From Lepas anatifera (taxonomy: Eukaryota > Arthropoda > Thecostraca > Lepadidae), in NCBI GenBank assembly GCA_034440635.1, contig JAOTON010001699.1, forward strand, positions 1 to 64,000: a stretch of DNA of 64,000 nucleotides, written 5' to 3'. Of this stretch, positions 36,409 to 47,254 are shown piece after piece. Position 1 is the first letter of the stretch. Each line of letters opens with the position of its first letter. Under the pieces are notes generated by a model. That model did not search any database. It saw nothing but the letters and a program-made list of their open reading frames with translations, and was not told the origin of the DNA. The translations under genes and the position numbers were made by a program.

Positions 36409-37499
36409 CGATTAGCATTTGGGCTCGTTCGAAAACATTCAAAAGCGAATGAATGGATCACAACAATATTGACAACCATCAAATATTCAATCGTACCTAC
36501 GCACTGTTCCCCTGCATGTTTTGGGTACAAACAAATACCACAGTCACCAGCTGCGGCCGTTTGTGTTTACCTTATATGATTGTACTAGACTAGTATTATT
36601 TCTAGCATATTCCTAGTATGTTAACTTTGAAGTATACGTTATTCAACTGCCCTGAACCGAACCAAATGCCGCTAAATCTAATACACTACTGTCATAACAC
36701 AGCCCTTTAGCTATGAATTCGCTTCCACCCAAGACCTGAATAATATTGATTCCATCTTGCTTCAAAACACATTCTTTACAACGTATGTTGTTTACGTTCC
36801 TTACTCTTAATGAAACCTTACTCTTAATGAAGCCGAAAACAAAAGATGAAAAAAGAAAGATCAGAAAATATGTTTTGTCAACGGCACACCCTTACCTTAT
36901 CAAAATTTCCACAACACCATATGCTTATTCCATGTTCCACGATGCATGCTTCCCAAGCAGCAACCCTTTAACCCATAGTCTCCGCTGAGCACCACACGCG
37001 TGTATCGTCGGTTGGCCGAAGTGCCAGTCGACTATCGGTGGGGCGCAACGGGCGGCCGATTTTCGCGCGCATGGCGTCATTCTTTGGCTGATTAGACATC
37101 GATAAATTCAAGAACGCAAAACTTAACTGATGTTATTAGAAAGCAAAGGCACAGGAAAACATTTTTTTCTGAAAGTAATTTCAATGTGAATCACTGGCCA
37201 CACTTAGACAAAAAAGTTTACAAAATTGGATACAAATTTCTAAAAACTGAAAAAATATTATTTTTGAAAAAAAACTAAATTCTCAAGTTGGATAATATGA
37301 TTTTAAATACAATCGCATTTTAAATGAGCATCCATAACGAACGTTTACACAGAAAATAATGACTGTATACCACCATGTTTTCCCAAAAACATGGATTTTC
37401 AAAATTTTAAGCAATCCGTAACTCCAAAACCCGTATTTTGAGAGAAAATACTCTGAAATCTGAATTATACGATAGTGATAACCCTGTGTACGAAGTTGC
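36409..37499. other. Unassigned, AT-rich towards the right
   Basis: No exon or recognised element. 36980-37090 is a short CpG-rich patch (ccacacgcgtgtatcgtcgg, gcgcaacgggcggccgat) without an obvious ORF. Confidence 0.4.
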
Positions 37500-38061
37500 A
37501 ACGAAATCTGAGACTATTCTATGAGGCCGGATGCACTCCTCCCCGTGCACGAGGAGTTTGTGGACTGAGGCTGGCAGGTAAATCCACGGATATAAGCTAA
37601 CAAATAGCTGTGCTTTCTCTAAAGCATACAGGTCAAACTTGTCCGCGTTAATGACCTGATCAGAGGCATTCGCAGCCGAAAGGATCGTGCCGAGTCTCCT
37701 GATAAGCTCCACATCCACACCAGTAATTTCAGACATCTCCACATCGTGCGCCTGAGCAGTTTCGGAGGCGGCCTGCTTACGCCTTTTCTGGCTTAGGTCT
37801 CTGTATCGCTTTTTGGGGCCGGCCCCTTTTTCTTGCCAGGGGCTGGCTCGGACCTGGTTCTCCTGCCTCAGGTGCGGACGAAGACGTTGATTCCGCTGAA
37901 GCTCCGGCTTGGACAGTGAAATATATTTCCTCTGCCAAGAGGGTTCCATATTTCTTGAAAACCTTGTTCTTGTCTCGGCTGACCAATGACCACTTCTGTC
38001 GGAAATTCATGCAAAACAATTCACGTTGCCGATTCCGCATAGTGTCAGGTTCTTCTGTCAA
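37500..38061 (-). pseudogene. Uncharacterised transposon-like ORF, frameshifted
   Basis: The reverse strand has two overlapping frames that join near 37855 in a G/C run. The first half (from 38061) is MTEEPDTMRNRQRELFCM... with RQKWSLVSRDKNKVFKKYG and an Ala/Ser/Pro linker ending LARKRGR. The second is KKRYRDLSQKRRKQAAS, TGVDVELIRRLGTILSAA, ALEKAQLFVSLYPWIYLP, ASVHKLLVHGEECI. The W-LPASVHKLLVHG motif recalls a protein family found in many copies in invertebrate genomes and usually left unnamed; that is from memory and not verified. A Lys/Arg-rich nuclear-type linker is visible. Probably a decayed mobile-element protein. Confidence 0.55.
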
Positions 38062-38463
38062 TTATTATCCCTCCTTCAAGCGACTAATAAGGTATTTCTT
38101 TGCTACTTCGACACCGCGCTTAGCGTCGGATATTGTACCTTTATCTACCAGTTTTTCTACTAGGTCACTTTTTTACACAGGGCTCCATCTCGAGACCACA
38201 ACCTTTCACCTCGGAGGTCACAAGCAAAGTGTTTCTTGCCCTTTAGATCACCTGCCTGTGTCCTTTCCAACACAATTTCAGGTTTGCTTCATGAAACCGT
38301 TTGCACCGAGGGATAATAATGCAAACGCACCTCATGTGTTTGCCTTTCATTATCGATCCAGTGTTGTGCTAAGTGTCGTATTCAAACAACTCGGCACACT
38401 TTTCTGAGCGCATCCATTGACCAGGATATGTGTTATGCCCACCACTAGGTGGAAAAACCTTAC

Positions 38464-38589
38464 TTTAGTTGTATTTTCATCCCACCTCTTTGTTTGCCGT
38501 CCATGGTTCCACCACGCGCCCCAACAAAGGCGGCCGGGCCGTGCCCTGACGGCGCGGCAGGCGGGGGACAGCGCGCGGGCCGCCGACAT
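38464..38589 (-). CDS. Candidate first coding exon, possible mitochondrial presequence
   Basis: The reverse strand begins ATG at 38589: MSAARALSPACRAVRARPGR, then LCWGAWWNHGRQTKRWDENT-TK, and stops at a strong donor AAA|GTAAGG (38464/38463). The 126 bp are phase 0. The 5' part (38510-38590) is strikingly CpG-rich against an AT-rich background, like a promoter-proximal island. The Ala/Arg-rich, acid-free first 20 residues are amphipathic-like, as in mitochondrial targeting peptides. I do not recognise the protein, and no downstream exon is identified. Confidence 0.4.
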
Positions 38590-39589
38590 ACCCTTACACA
38601 ATCGGTCATTAATCACGGAAATGCAAATAAATGCAGCTGAAAAATTCTGTACGCATTGTCAACATGTGTGCAACTACCACTGTGGTGGTCTCATGTTGTG
38701 GGAAGATGTAGGATTTTTGCCGGCTTAATCAAGTTTACCCTTCAGTGGAAATCTCTGAGTTGTAAATCATGAAAATACATAAAATGAAATAACATACTTT
38801 TAGAGAAATCACAACTTTGAAACGCATGTAATTGGGCTGCAAACAAGTCAAAGCTTTGGAAAAAGATCACTCGGTGTGTTTTCGGAGATATGAAAGCATG
38901 TTCGCGAGCGCTCCAAGTTCCGGTACGTTCTGACAGTCAGAAGCAATATTTGTTGTCCTATCGGAAACATCACCTTTACCCCATCTAAAATCGGATAAAC
39001 AAACATTTTATCGGAGATTGAGATATGATCCTGGATAATCTGAGATGTTGCCCTTTGATATAAAAGCATCTTAATACATTCTGTTTTGGTCGAAAAATTT
39101 ATTTTCGTACCATTTTAGGCCCTCCTTGTAACACAGTGCGACGTGGGGTTACTACCGTGACACGAGCGGCAAGGTGTGAAGGAGAATTGTTTAATTGTTT
39201 TGCAAGTTTACAGCTGTGTTTTGTGAAATATATTCTTCAAAAAAGTAGAAAAGCAAAGCAAAAAGACGGCACGAGGTGAAATATGTGGCCACAAGATGCA
39301 TGATTTTATTTTCCAAGGATCATTCACTCAAAAGCGATTTTAGACATCAAGAGGACCAGGTTTCAATATTTACACTGAAGGTGACTGGTTCTGTTTGAAG
39401 CTGATCGGTTCACTTGAAGCACCAACACCTTGCATTGAAACTAAACAGGAGCCGGGGCAAAATTTCGAGAGCTTTGGGGGACGCTCCTGGAGCTATTTCG
39501 TTAGGGGGCAAATGTCTTTCTCCCTGGATCCGCCACTAAAACTGGGTGCGGTATGAGGGGTCTCGCTGCCCCGCATACCGCATAAGTTT
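38590..39589. other. Unassigned; upstream of the candidate exon
   Basis: No element recognised apart from a GGATCCGCCAC terminus near 39530 (ccctggatccgccactaaaa), which resembles the MITE ends elsewhere. Confidence 0.4.
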
Positions 39590-39703
39590 CTACGGAAATA
39601 TCGAGTTCTAAGAAAAATGATATATAGAGTACCGGGTTTTCCGACTTGCTTTACAACCTGGCTATCTCAGTTAAAATCACGTTATAAAGGTGTTACATTC
39701 CCT
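39590..39703 (-). mobile_element. TTAA-flanked MITE, truncated copy 3
   Basis: Matches the first ~115 bp of the 11225 copy in reverse (acaacctggctatctcagtt and ggtgttacattccct), ending at TTAA (39704-39707). The other end is missing. Confidence 0.85.
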
Positions 39704-39884
39704 TTAACCGCATGCAGCTCGCCGAAGTGGGTCCATATTATGCGAACTAAATGTAAAACTCAAAATGCTCATTGATGAATGGTAGCCATATCTCGTTAAA
39801 CCTATCAATTCTTTTGTCCTTCTTTGCGATGCACCGTTCCATTTGAAATGCTTTTTTTAGAAATTTTGAAAATACTTCCATCTT

Positions 39885-40210
39885 TATTTATTCATCCTTA
39901 ACACGGGGAGCGGGTACCAATACCCCCCTCGGGTTTTTCGGAAATAACATGAAAACGGCGGCGCGTAGCTCCACCGCACTTGTCATACCTTTTCTCTCAT
40001 CATTTTTACAACTTTTGCCTAAGGTTAGGTCATCTCAGGTCAGGTCACCAGCACAGGTCAAGTGACCTCACCTAAAAAGTTTAAGATAGCACAAGTCAGA
40101 ACAGGTTGGGCTCATCCGCTTGAAACTCATATCACACAAAGGGCCCACCAAGGTCTCCAAAATATGTTCCGGTATTTTTGATATCAATGACCTAAGGTCA
40201 GGTACGAGCC
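39885..40210 (-). repeat. AGGTCA-rich inverted-repeat family fragment
   Basis: Collinear in reverse with 29330-29645: the gagggggtattgg hairpin end, gcggcgcgtagctccaccgc, then gaggtcacttgacctgtgc-type motifs, gggcccaccaaggtct and gttccggtatttttgata. A related but diverged GC-rich end (gggcgggtacccgctccccc) lies at 40670-40695. Confidence 0.7.
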
Positions 40211-40944
40211 ATGGCCTCCCCATTGGAAATACATGGGGAAAATGGTTTTAAGTGAATATCTTAGCAATGGATGAGGATAGGACGTTTATTTTAGGGGCAT
40301 TAGACTTGCCTTGTCTTTACAGTTCTAATGATATGCATTTTATATACTTTGACCTTGACCTGGCTTCAGGTCAGGTCAAATCCTTGATTTGACCAAATAA
40401 GGTCATATTATATATCAATCGATTTGGCTTGCTGCAGAGATTCACATGGTCCAAATCGTTTTTCTCTATCTTCACTTGTTCGGATGCAATGGCCGAAAAC
40501 CTTCATTTGCATGTTATCCCTATTACAGCATGTTTTGACCTCTAGTCACCTTAAATAAGACCTGACAAAAAATGGATCAAATATTTTCGATGGAGAAGTG
40601 GATGGGCTACCCAACGCCCTTGACTGTTTTTCGCTACCAAGCGTGGTTCTTGAGATCTTAGGGGGTGGGGAAGGGCGGGTACCCGCTCCCCCGTCAAAGC
40701 GAAGGTGGCTCAGACCCCCGTCAATGCGCATGTTAAATCTCTGTTTCACCATAAACTGTTTTGCGGCCAGCATCAGTTCAGTTGACTAAAATATTGACAA
40801 CATTCATTGTTTCTAATGATCCAAAGAGTTATTTACCATGTTCTTACCATGTACCATGCACCAGTTCTTTACCATGTTTGTAGCAGTGCCAGAGAACTGT
40901 TTTGTTGTGGCAAGCTTTGAGTAAATTTTTCTCACTAGATCATC
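40211..40944. other. AGGTCA-motif-rich unassigned DNA
   Basis: Continues the AGGTCA-rich repeat (for example ggcttcaggtcaggtcaaat near 40363) and has no coding content. Confidence 0.45.
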
Positions 40945-41620
40945 CCAAACCCTCTAACCTCTCCACACTCTACAAAGAAATGCTCAATTGTCTCTATGTT
41001 ACCGCACCTATCACAGAATTAATAATCTATCACATTTTGTATGCACAAGAATGTGTGAGTTGAAAAACACCTATTAACTATCCTATATTGTACATTTTGA
41101 AGCTTTGTTGATTTCGTGATGTTAAATGGAAGCAAGTATAATGCTTTACACCAGTCTTCTCCGTATTCAACTCCTTCGTTCATCCATTTTATTTGCGCTC
41201 TGGGGGTTATCTCCTTTAGAAATTTGTTTGAAAAAATTAACTTTAATCTGCTGAACGGGGACAAGTTTCCCTTTCACTTCTATCCCACGTTCAAGTACCT
41301 TCTCCTGAACTGTTAGTGTTTAACTGACAACGGCAAGCCGTCTCCATATCGCAGGAATGGCCCGGCACCAGCCCATATAAACAAGAGGATCCAGTTGTGT
41401 GAAATTATTGCTTTCCTTAAACGAATTATCATGCAGGATTCGTCCCTGATGATTAAAGAATGCATCAAGGAACAATATACTGTTTTCGTACAATGCAGTA
41501 TTGAAAATAATTTTCGATTCCACCCGAATAGCTTCATTATTCCACAATATTTGTTTACAGACTTCCTTTCCACTAGTAGGTTCTTTGATGGGGACCACTT
41601 CTCTGAACCAACCTAACATC
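40945..41620 (-). pseudogene. L1/Tx1-like LINE ORF2 3' fragment
   Basis: The reverse strand encodes KEVCKQILWNNEAIRVESK, NTALYENSILFLDAFFNHQG, RILHDNSFKESNN, then KWMNEGVEYGEDWCKALYLL, PFNITKSTKLQNVQYRIVN and RCFSTHTFLC, and finally CDRCGNIETIEHFFVEC. The last is a Cys-x2-Cys...His...Cys RT zinc-binding motif (zf-RVT type). This order (LW-N-I; W-F...; zinc motif) is that of L1/Tx1-clade ORF2 C-termini. Several frame breaks; clearly a different LINE from the other fragments in this window. Confidence 0.82.
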
Positions 41621-41755
41621 TCTTTGCTTTTCGACTTGGGTCTTCCTCCCTTCCCCCACCCTACTACTAGCTAAATAATTGTGGCGAAATATTTCACGGC
41701 GTGACGTTCTTTTGGGCTTTTCGTCTTTGATTTCACCCCCCCCACCTACCGGATA

Positions 41756-41780
41756 GATCCGCCACTGCTAGTGGCGGATC
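41756..41780. repeat. Head-to-head GGATCCGCCACT termini
   Basis: gatccgccact, gc, tagtggcggatc: two inverted 11-bp termini separated by 2 bp. They resemble ends of the GGCGGATCC MITE group placed end to end. 41781-41935 to the right looks like the inside of such an element. Confidence 0.55.
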
Positions 41781-42102
41781 AAGGAATTCATATGGGGTGG
41801 GGAGCTAGGGGCTGGAGCCTCAGCCATTACCTCGGGCTGCCCTCGCTTATGTATTAATCATATGGGTTCGGACATTTCGGGGGGTTTGAGCCCCCTAGCC
41901 GCCCCTGTTGTTTGCCACTGGCCACTTCCAAATTTTACTGCTGGTGATACGCACAGCAACTATCACTTCCACCGCCGAAGCTGATTCATATGCTTCTATA
42001 CTTTTGTAATGTTGTTAAAAACTTAATTAATGTTTTGCGGCATAAAATATGGTAAAAACCTTCCGAGAAGTAAGGATAATTCAATAGTTATAGACAGAAG
42101 AG

Positions 42103-42187
42103 GTTCTCGCACAGATTCGTGGTTCAGTGGAACAGCACATGTCTTCCGAGCCGCAGGTCCCGGGTCATGTCCCAGCGGAACCTCTGA
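42103..42187 (+). repeat. tRNA-derived SINE head
   Basis: A perfect 7-bp acceptor-like stem (GAGGTTC ... GAACCTC), A box TGGTTCAGTGG, then GTCTTCCGAGCCGCAGGTC and a degenerate B box (GGGTCATGTCCC). At 85 nt with a 10-nt insert after the first strand, it is not a functional tRNA. A SINE-like body appears to follow to about 42270. Confidence 0.6.
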
Positions 42188-42989
42188 ATATGCTGGTCTG
42201 ATTCACCATATCCCCCTTGCAGGCTGAAAGTTGGCAATGAAGTTTAACCCTGGCAGTTGAAGCGTTGCTTAATCCCAACAATTATCATTAGAGGCTATCG
42301 CAAGCGCGCTGCCGAACTCGCACCCTGTCTTATGAGTTAAGAGATCAGTTTCAATGAAATACCAGCAACCCTTCCCAATTAAAGCAATGGTTGTCTGGTT
42401 GAGGGGAGACGAGTTTCGTGATTGGGTTCAAGCAAGGGTGGAGTTCTGCTGCTGCCGAGAAATAGACCCTGATGGTGATGATTTGGGCTTAAGGGCGCGC
42501 CAACCCTAAAGGTCATATAGCGCCCATGTCACTGCCAGTAAAACACAACGTAAAACCTCGGCCTGCGGCCTCGGCAGGTGCCGCTCTGGCGCAGGAGAAG
42601 CCGGTGACAATGTACGTTAGCCAAACAGTTCGATTGACAGGCGAGTTTTTTCAGCAGTTTGATACTTATAACAACGCAATGTTGGAGTTTTAGGTTTTGT
42701 GTTCTCATTATGGCTCCATTCAATCCTCTGCCTAGGCCCATGTTTTTCTAAATTAGCATGTCTCTGCATACTGCACCACGCTTGACCTCTGTTCATATCA
42801 TCAAATAAATAAACACACGCATAATGTTTGTTTTGTTAAGCAAAGACTGGGCATGACGGGAAGAAAGGAGATACAATATAAAATATGATGGGTTTTCCGA
42901 CGGTATTTCACCCATACCTGCAGATTTTCACCAAATTCAGCTTATTTGTTACCGAGTTATGCCCCAGCTCGAGACCTCAGCCCCACCAC

Positions 42990-45205
42990 CGAACTGATGT
43001 CCTGGATCCGCCTATGCTTGAGCTCCTTACCCCAACCCCTTACATATGTCCTGGATCTGCCTATGCTCGAACTCCGTAGCCCCACCTCTATACTGCCCTG
43101 GACCCGCCTATGCTTGAACTCCTTAGCCATTACCCCTAATGATGTCCTGGATCCGCCTATGCTCGAGCTCCCGAGCCCCACCCACGTACTGATGTCCTGA
43201 ATCCGCTTATGCTCGAGCTCCTTAGCCCCACTCCCGTACTGATGTCCAGGATCCGCTTATGTTTTAACTCTTTAGCCCCTACCTGTTTTAACTCTTTAGC
43301 CTCTTGATGTCCTGGATCCGCTTATGCTCGAGCTCCTTAGCCCCACCCCCGTACTGATGTCTTTGATCCGCCTATACTCGAGCCCCTTAGCCCCGACCCC
43401 GTACTGATGTCCTGGATCCGCCTCTGCTCGAGCTCCTTAGCCCGACACCCATACTGATGTCCTGGATCCGCCTATGCTCGAGCTCCTTAGCCCCATCTCC
43501 GTACAGATGTCCTGGATCCGCCTATGCTGGATCTCCTTAGCCCCATCCTCGTACCGATATGCTGGATCCGCCTATGCTCAAACCCCTTAGCCTCTAACCC
43601 CGTACTGATATCCTGGCTCCGCTTATGCTCGAGCTCCTTAGCCCCACCCCCGTACTGATGTCCTGGATCCGCCTATGCCCGAACTCTTTAGCCCCTACCC
43701 CTCTGCTGATGTCCTGGATCCGCTTATGCTTGAGCTGCTTAGCCCCACCTCTGTACTGATGTCCTTTATCCGCCTATACTCGAACCCCTTAGCCCCACCC
43801 CCGTACTGATGCCTTGGATCCGCCTCTGCTCGAGCTCCTTAGCCCCACACCCATACTGATGTCCTGGATCCGCCTATACTCCAGCCCTTTAGCCCCACCC
43901 CCGTACAGATGTCCTGGATCCACCTATGCTCGATCTCCTTAGCCCCACCCCCGTACTGATGTCCTGGATCCGCCTTTACTCAGGCTCCGGAGCCACACCC
44001 CTGCACTGATGTCCTGGATCCGCCTATGCTCGAGCTCCTTAGCCCCACCCCCGAACTGATGTCCTGGATCTGCCTATGCTCGAACTCCGTAGCCCCACCT
44101 CCGTACTGCCCTGGATTCGCCTATACTCAATTTCTTTATTCCCTACCACCCTACTAATGTCCTGGATCCGCCTATGCTGGAACGCCCGAGCCCCACCACC
44201 GTACTGATGTCCTGGATCCGCCTATGCTCGAGCTCCTTAGCCCCACCCCCGTACTGAGGCCTGGATCCGCCTTTGCTGGAGCTCCTTAGCCCCACCCCCG
44301 TACTGATGTCCTGGATCCGCCTATGCTCGAACTTCTTAGCCCCACCTCCGTACTGATGTCCTGGATCCGCATATGCTCGAACTCCTTAGCCCCTACCCCC
44401 TACTGATGTCCTGGATCCGCCTATGCTCGAGCTCCTTACCCCACCTTCTTCCTGATGTCTTGGATCCGCCTATGCTCGAACTCCGTAGCCCCTACCCCCC
44501 CCCACTGATGTCCTGGATCCGCCTATGCTCGAGCTCCTTACCCCACCCCCTTACTGATGTCCTGGATCCGCCTGTGCTCGAACTTCGTAGCCCCACCTCT
44601 GTACTGCCCTGGATCCGCCTATGCTCGAACTACTTAGCCCCCACCCCCTACTGATGTCCTGGATCCGACTATGCTCGAGCTCCCGAGCCCCACCCCATCA
44701 GCTGAATCCGCTTATGCTCGAGCTCCCGAGCCCCACCCCATCAGCTGAATCCGCTTATGCTCGAGCTTCTTAGCCCCACCGCCGTACTGATGTCCTAGAT
44801 CCGCCTCTGCTCGAGCTCTTTAGCCCCATCCCCGTACTAATATCCTGGATCCGCCTATGCTCGAACTCCGTAGCCCCTACCCCCCTACTGATGTCCTGGA
44901 TCCGCCTATTCTGGAACTCCCGAGTCTCACCCCGTACTGATATCCTGATTCCGCTAATGCTCAGCTGCTTAGCCCCATCCCCGTACTAATGTCCTGGATA
45001 CGCCTATGCTCTAACTCCCTAGCCCGACCCTCGTACCGATGGCCTGGATCCGCCTATGCTCTAACTCCCTAGCCCCACCCTCGTACTGATGTCCTGGGTC
45101 CGCCTATGCTCGAACTCTTTAGCCCTTACCCCCATGCTGATGTCCTGGATCCGCTTATGCTCGATCTCCTTACGCCCACACCAGTAACGCCCCACCTCCG
45201 TGCCC
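42990..45205 (+). repeat. About 50-bp GGATCCGCCTATG satellite, array 1
   Basis: About 45 units with core GATGTCCTGGATCCGCCTATG, split here as GATGTCCTGGATCCGCC and TATGCTCGAGCTCCTTAGCC, then CCACCCCCGTACT. Units are 44-51 bp and noticeably diverged from one another, yet array 2 repeats the same order of variants. The array ends next to a MITE whose right terminus is identical to the satellite core. Confidence 0.95.
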
Positions 45206-45223
45206 CCCCCGCCCCCGAAACGA

Positions 45224-45492
45224 CATAGGCGGATCCAAGGGGAAAGGGGACAGGTGCCCCCCATAGAATCTTAGCGCCCCCTGAAATTGTCCCGGAAACC
45301 CCTGGAAAGTTCGATGGCACCCCCTGAAATGTCGTTTTCCCCGAGATGCAGGTATCGGGGTCTACTGATAGGTTTTAGCGCCTACTTGATAGGTTTTTCC
45401 GGCCAAAAGTGGCGTCCCTGGTGTAGATAGCGCCCACCAGGAAGTTTCCCCTTCCACCTCGCCCCCGATAGGCAATCCTGGATCCGCGTATG
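45224..45492. mobile_element. CATAGGCGGATCC MITE, copy c
   Basis: Ends CATAGGCGGATCCAAGGGG and CCTGGATCCGCGTATG. Flanks cgaaacga (45216-45223) and ggaagcga (45493-45500) match at 6 of 8. Interior as in copies a and b. Confidence 0.9.
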
Positions 45493-47254
45493 GGAAGCGA
45501 CATTTCAGGGAGCGTCATCGACCTTGAGAGGCGTGTCTTTACAATTTCAGAGGGCGCCGATGGTCGATTGGGGGTTGGGGGAGGGGATGGGGGAGAAGGG
45601 TGGGGGGGGCACCTAGCCTACTTATTCCCTGGATCCACCCATGGTCCAAAAACAGAAACATAATACTCTTATTGTAAACTCAGACTTTTACGGTACTCTA
45701 ATTACTTGTGATGCATTATGGGTAGTGTTGGGTACTTTTTACCAGACCATAAATAAACAGAAACGGCCGCGCCGATCGCCGGCGTTGCCGCGACGTGGAC
45801 GCAGGGGTGACGCGTGGTGATTTGCTACAACGATGCGTGGAGAAACGGCATGTTAGTAAAGGTAACTTGGTGTTTCATTGATATATATGCAGATGGAATG
45901 TCGACATATGTCTCTTACCTAGCTGCATGCAAAATTTCATTTCCTCCAATGACTCTAACCACCCTAAACCCCGGTGTGAAGCAAAAATGAACTGATAAAA
46001 TTACCACTTTGAAATGCATTTTACGGCTTATAGCGCGGAAGCCGTAAGAGATAAGTGGGGGGTATCAGTGAGAAAAATGACGGCAACGAAGTTTTCTATC
46101 CAGCCGTGTTAAGTTCAATACCGTAGCTATCATGGTCTGGAAACCAGGGGGCTGAGAATAAAAATTTTAAAAACTTATATTTTATTTTTTGCCTATAAAA
46201 TAAAAAGTTTCAGTCTGAAAGTTTTTATCTCTAAATATATAATAAAGGAGGCTATTCTCTCTTATTATCTGAAATGGGAACTAATTTTTATCAATTAGAT
46301 CGGAAGATATAAGGGTTTGAATGATATTTTGGGAAATGCAGACCTTCACGGAATGGGCCAAAAAGGACCCTTAAATTTCCGTTTTTGTTTTGTTTCTGTG
46401 TTTGTGCAGTACTGCACAAACCGGCCTTTAAGTTGATATTTGACTCAGAACCTGAACTGCTGTAGCTTCAGATATTTCGAGCCTGTAGTTTAGACCATGA
46501 GTTTTATGCCAAATTTAGGGTGCAAAGTTTAAAAGCTAATTTAGAGCCCTAAATTTAAAGCTTTTTCTTTCCAACTTTTTGTGTGAACTACAAATTTCCC
46601 TGATGTAAAAGGGTGCAAGTTTGAAGAGTCTAGATGAATTAGCAAAAAATAGAAAAATAAAAGTTAAAAATCACATAATGCAAAATTCTGGGCAAAATTT
46701 TGAAAATTTTGAAAATTGACAACCGTGGTGCTTATTCATTTGGAAGTGCCTTCTATCCACAAAAGTTTTAGGTCTCTGATACCAGCGCTCAGAACAGACA
46801 ACAACAACAACAACAGACAACCTCGGCCTGCGGCCTCGGCAGGTGCCGCTCTGGCGCAGGAGAAGCCGGTGACAATGTACGTTAGCCAAACAGTTCGATT
46901 GACAGGCGAGTTTTTTCAGCAGTTTGATACTTATAACAACGCAATGTTGGAGTTTTAGGTTTTGTGTTCTCATTATGGCTCCATTCAATCCCCTGCCTAG
47001 GCCCATGTTTTTCTAAATTAGCATGTCTCTGCATACTGCACCACGCTTGACCTCTGTTCATATCATCAAATAAATAAACACACGCATAATGTTTGTTTTG
47101 TTAAGCAAAGACTGGGCATGACGGGAAGAAAGGAGATACAATATAAAATATGATGGGTTTTCCGACGGTATTTCACCCATACCTGCAGATTTTCACCAAA
47201 TTCAGCCTATTTGTTACCGAGTTATGCCCCAGCTCGAGACCTCAGCCCCACCAC

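Larger units (their letters stand above)
42556..46820 (+). repeat. Modular tandem unit 1 (4,265 bp)
   Basis: Opens with the 5' cassette CCTCGGCCTGCGGCCTCGGC-AGG, then gaagccggtgacaatgtacg, to about 42,990. The middle is a satellite plus MITE. The 3' cassette (about 45,500-46,820) is AT-rich and ends ctctgataccagcgctcaga, acagac(aac)n. No ORF longer than chance. Confidence 0.93.

Noticed and set aside
42103..42187. Functional tRNA
   Set aside because: The acceptor stem pairs, but the molecule is 85 nt with an unpaired insert, no clear anticodon stem and a degenerate T-loop; a SINE head fits better.
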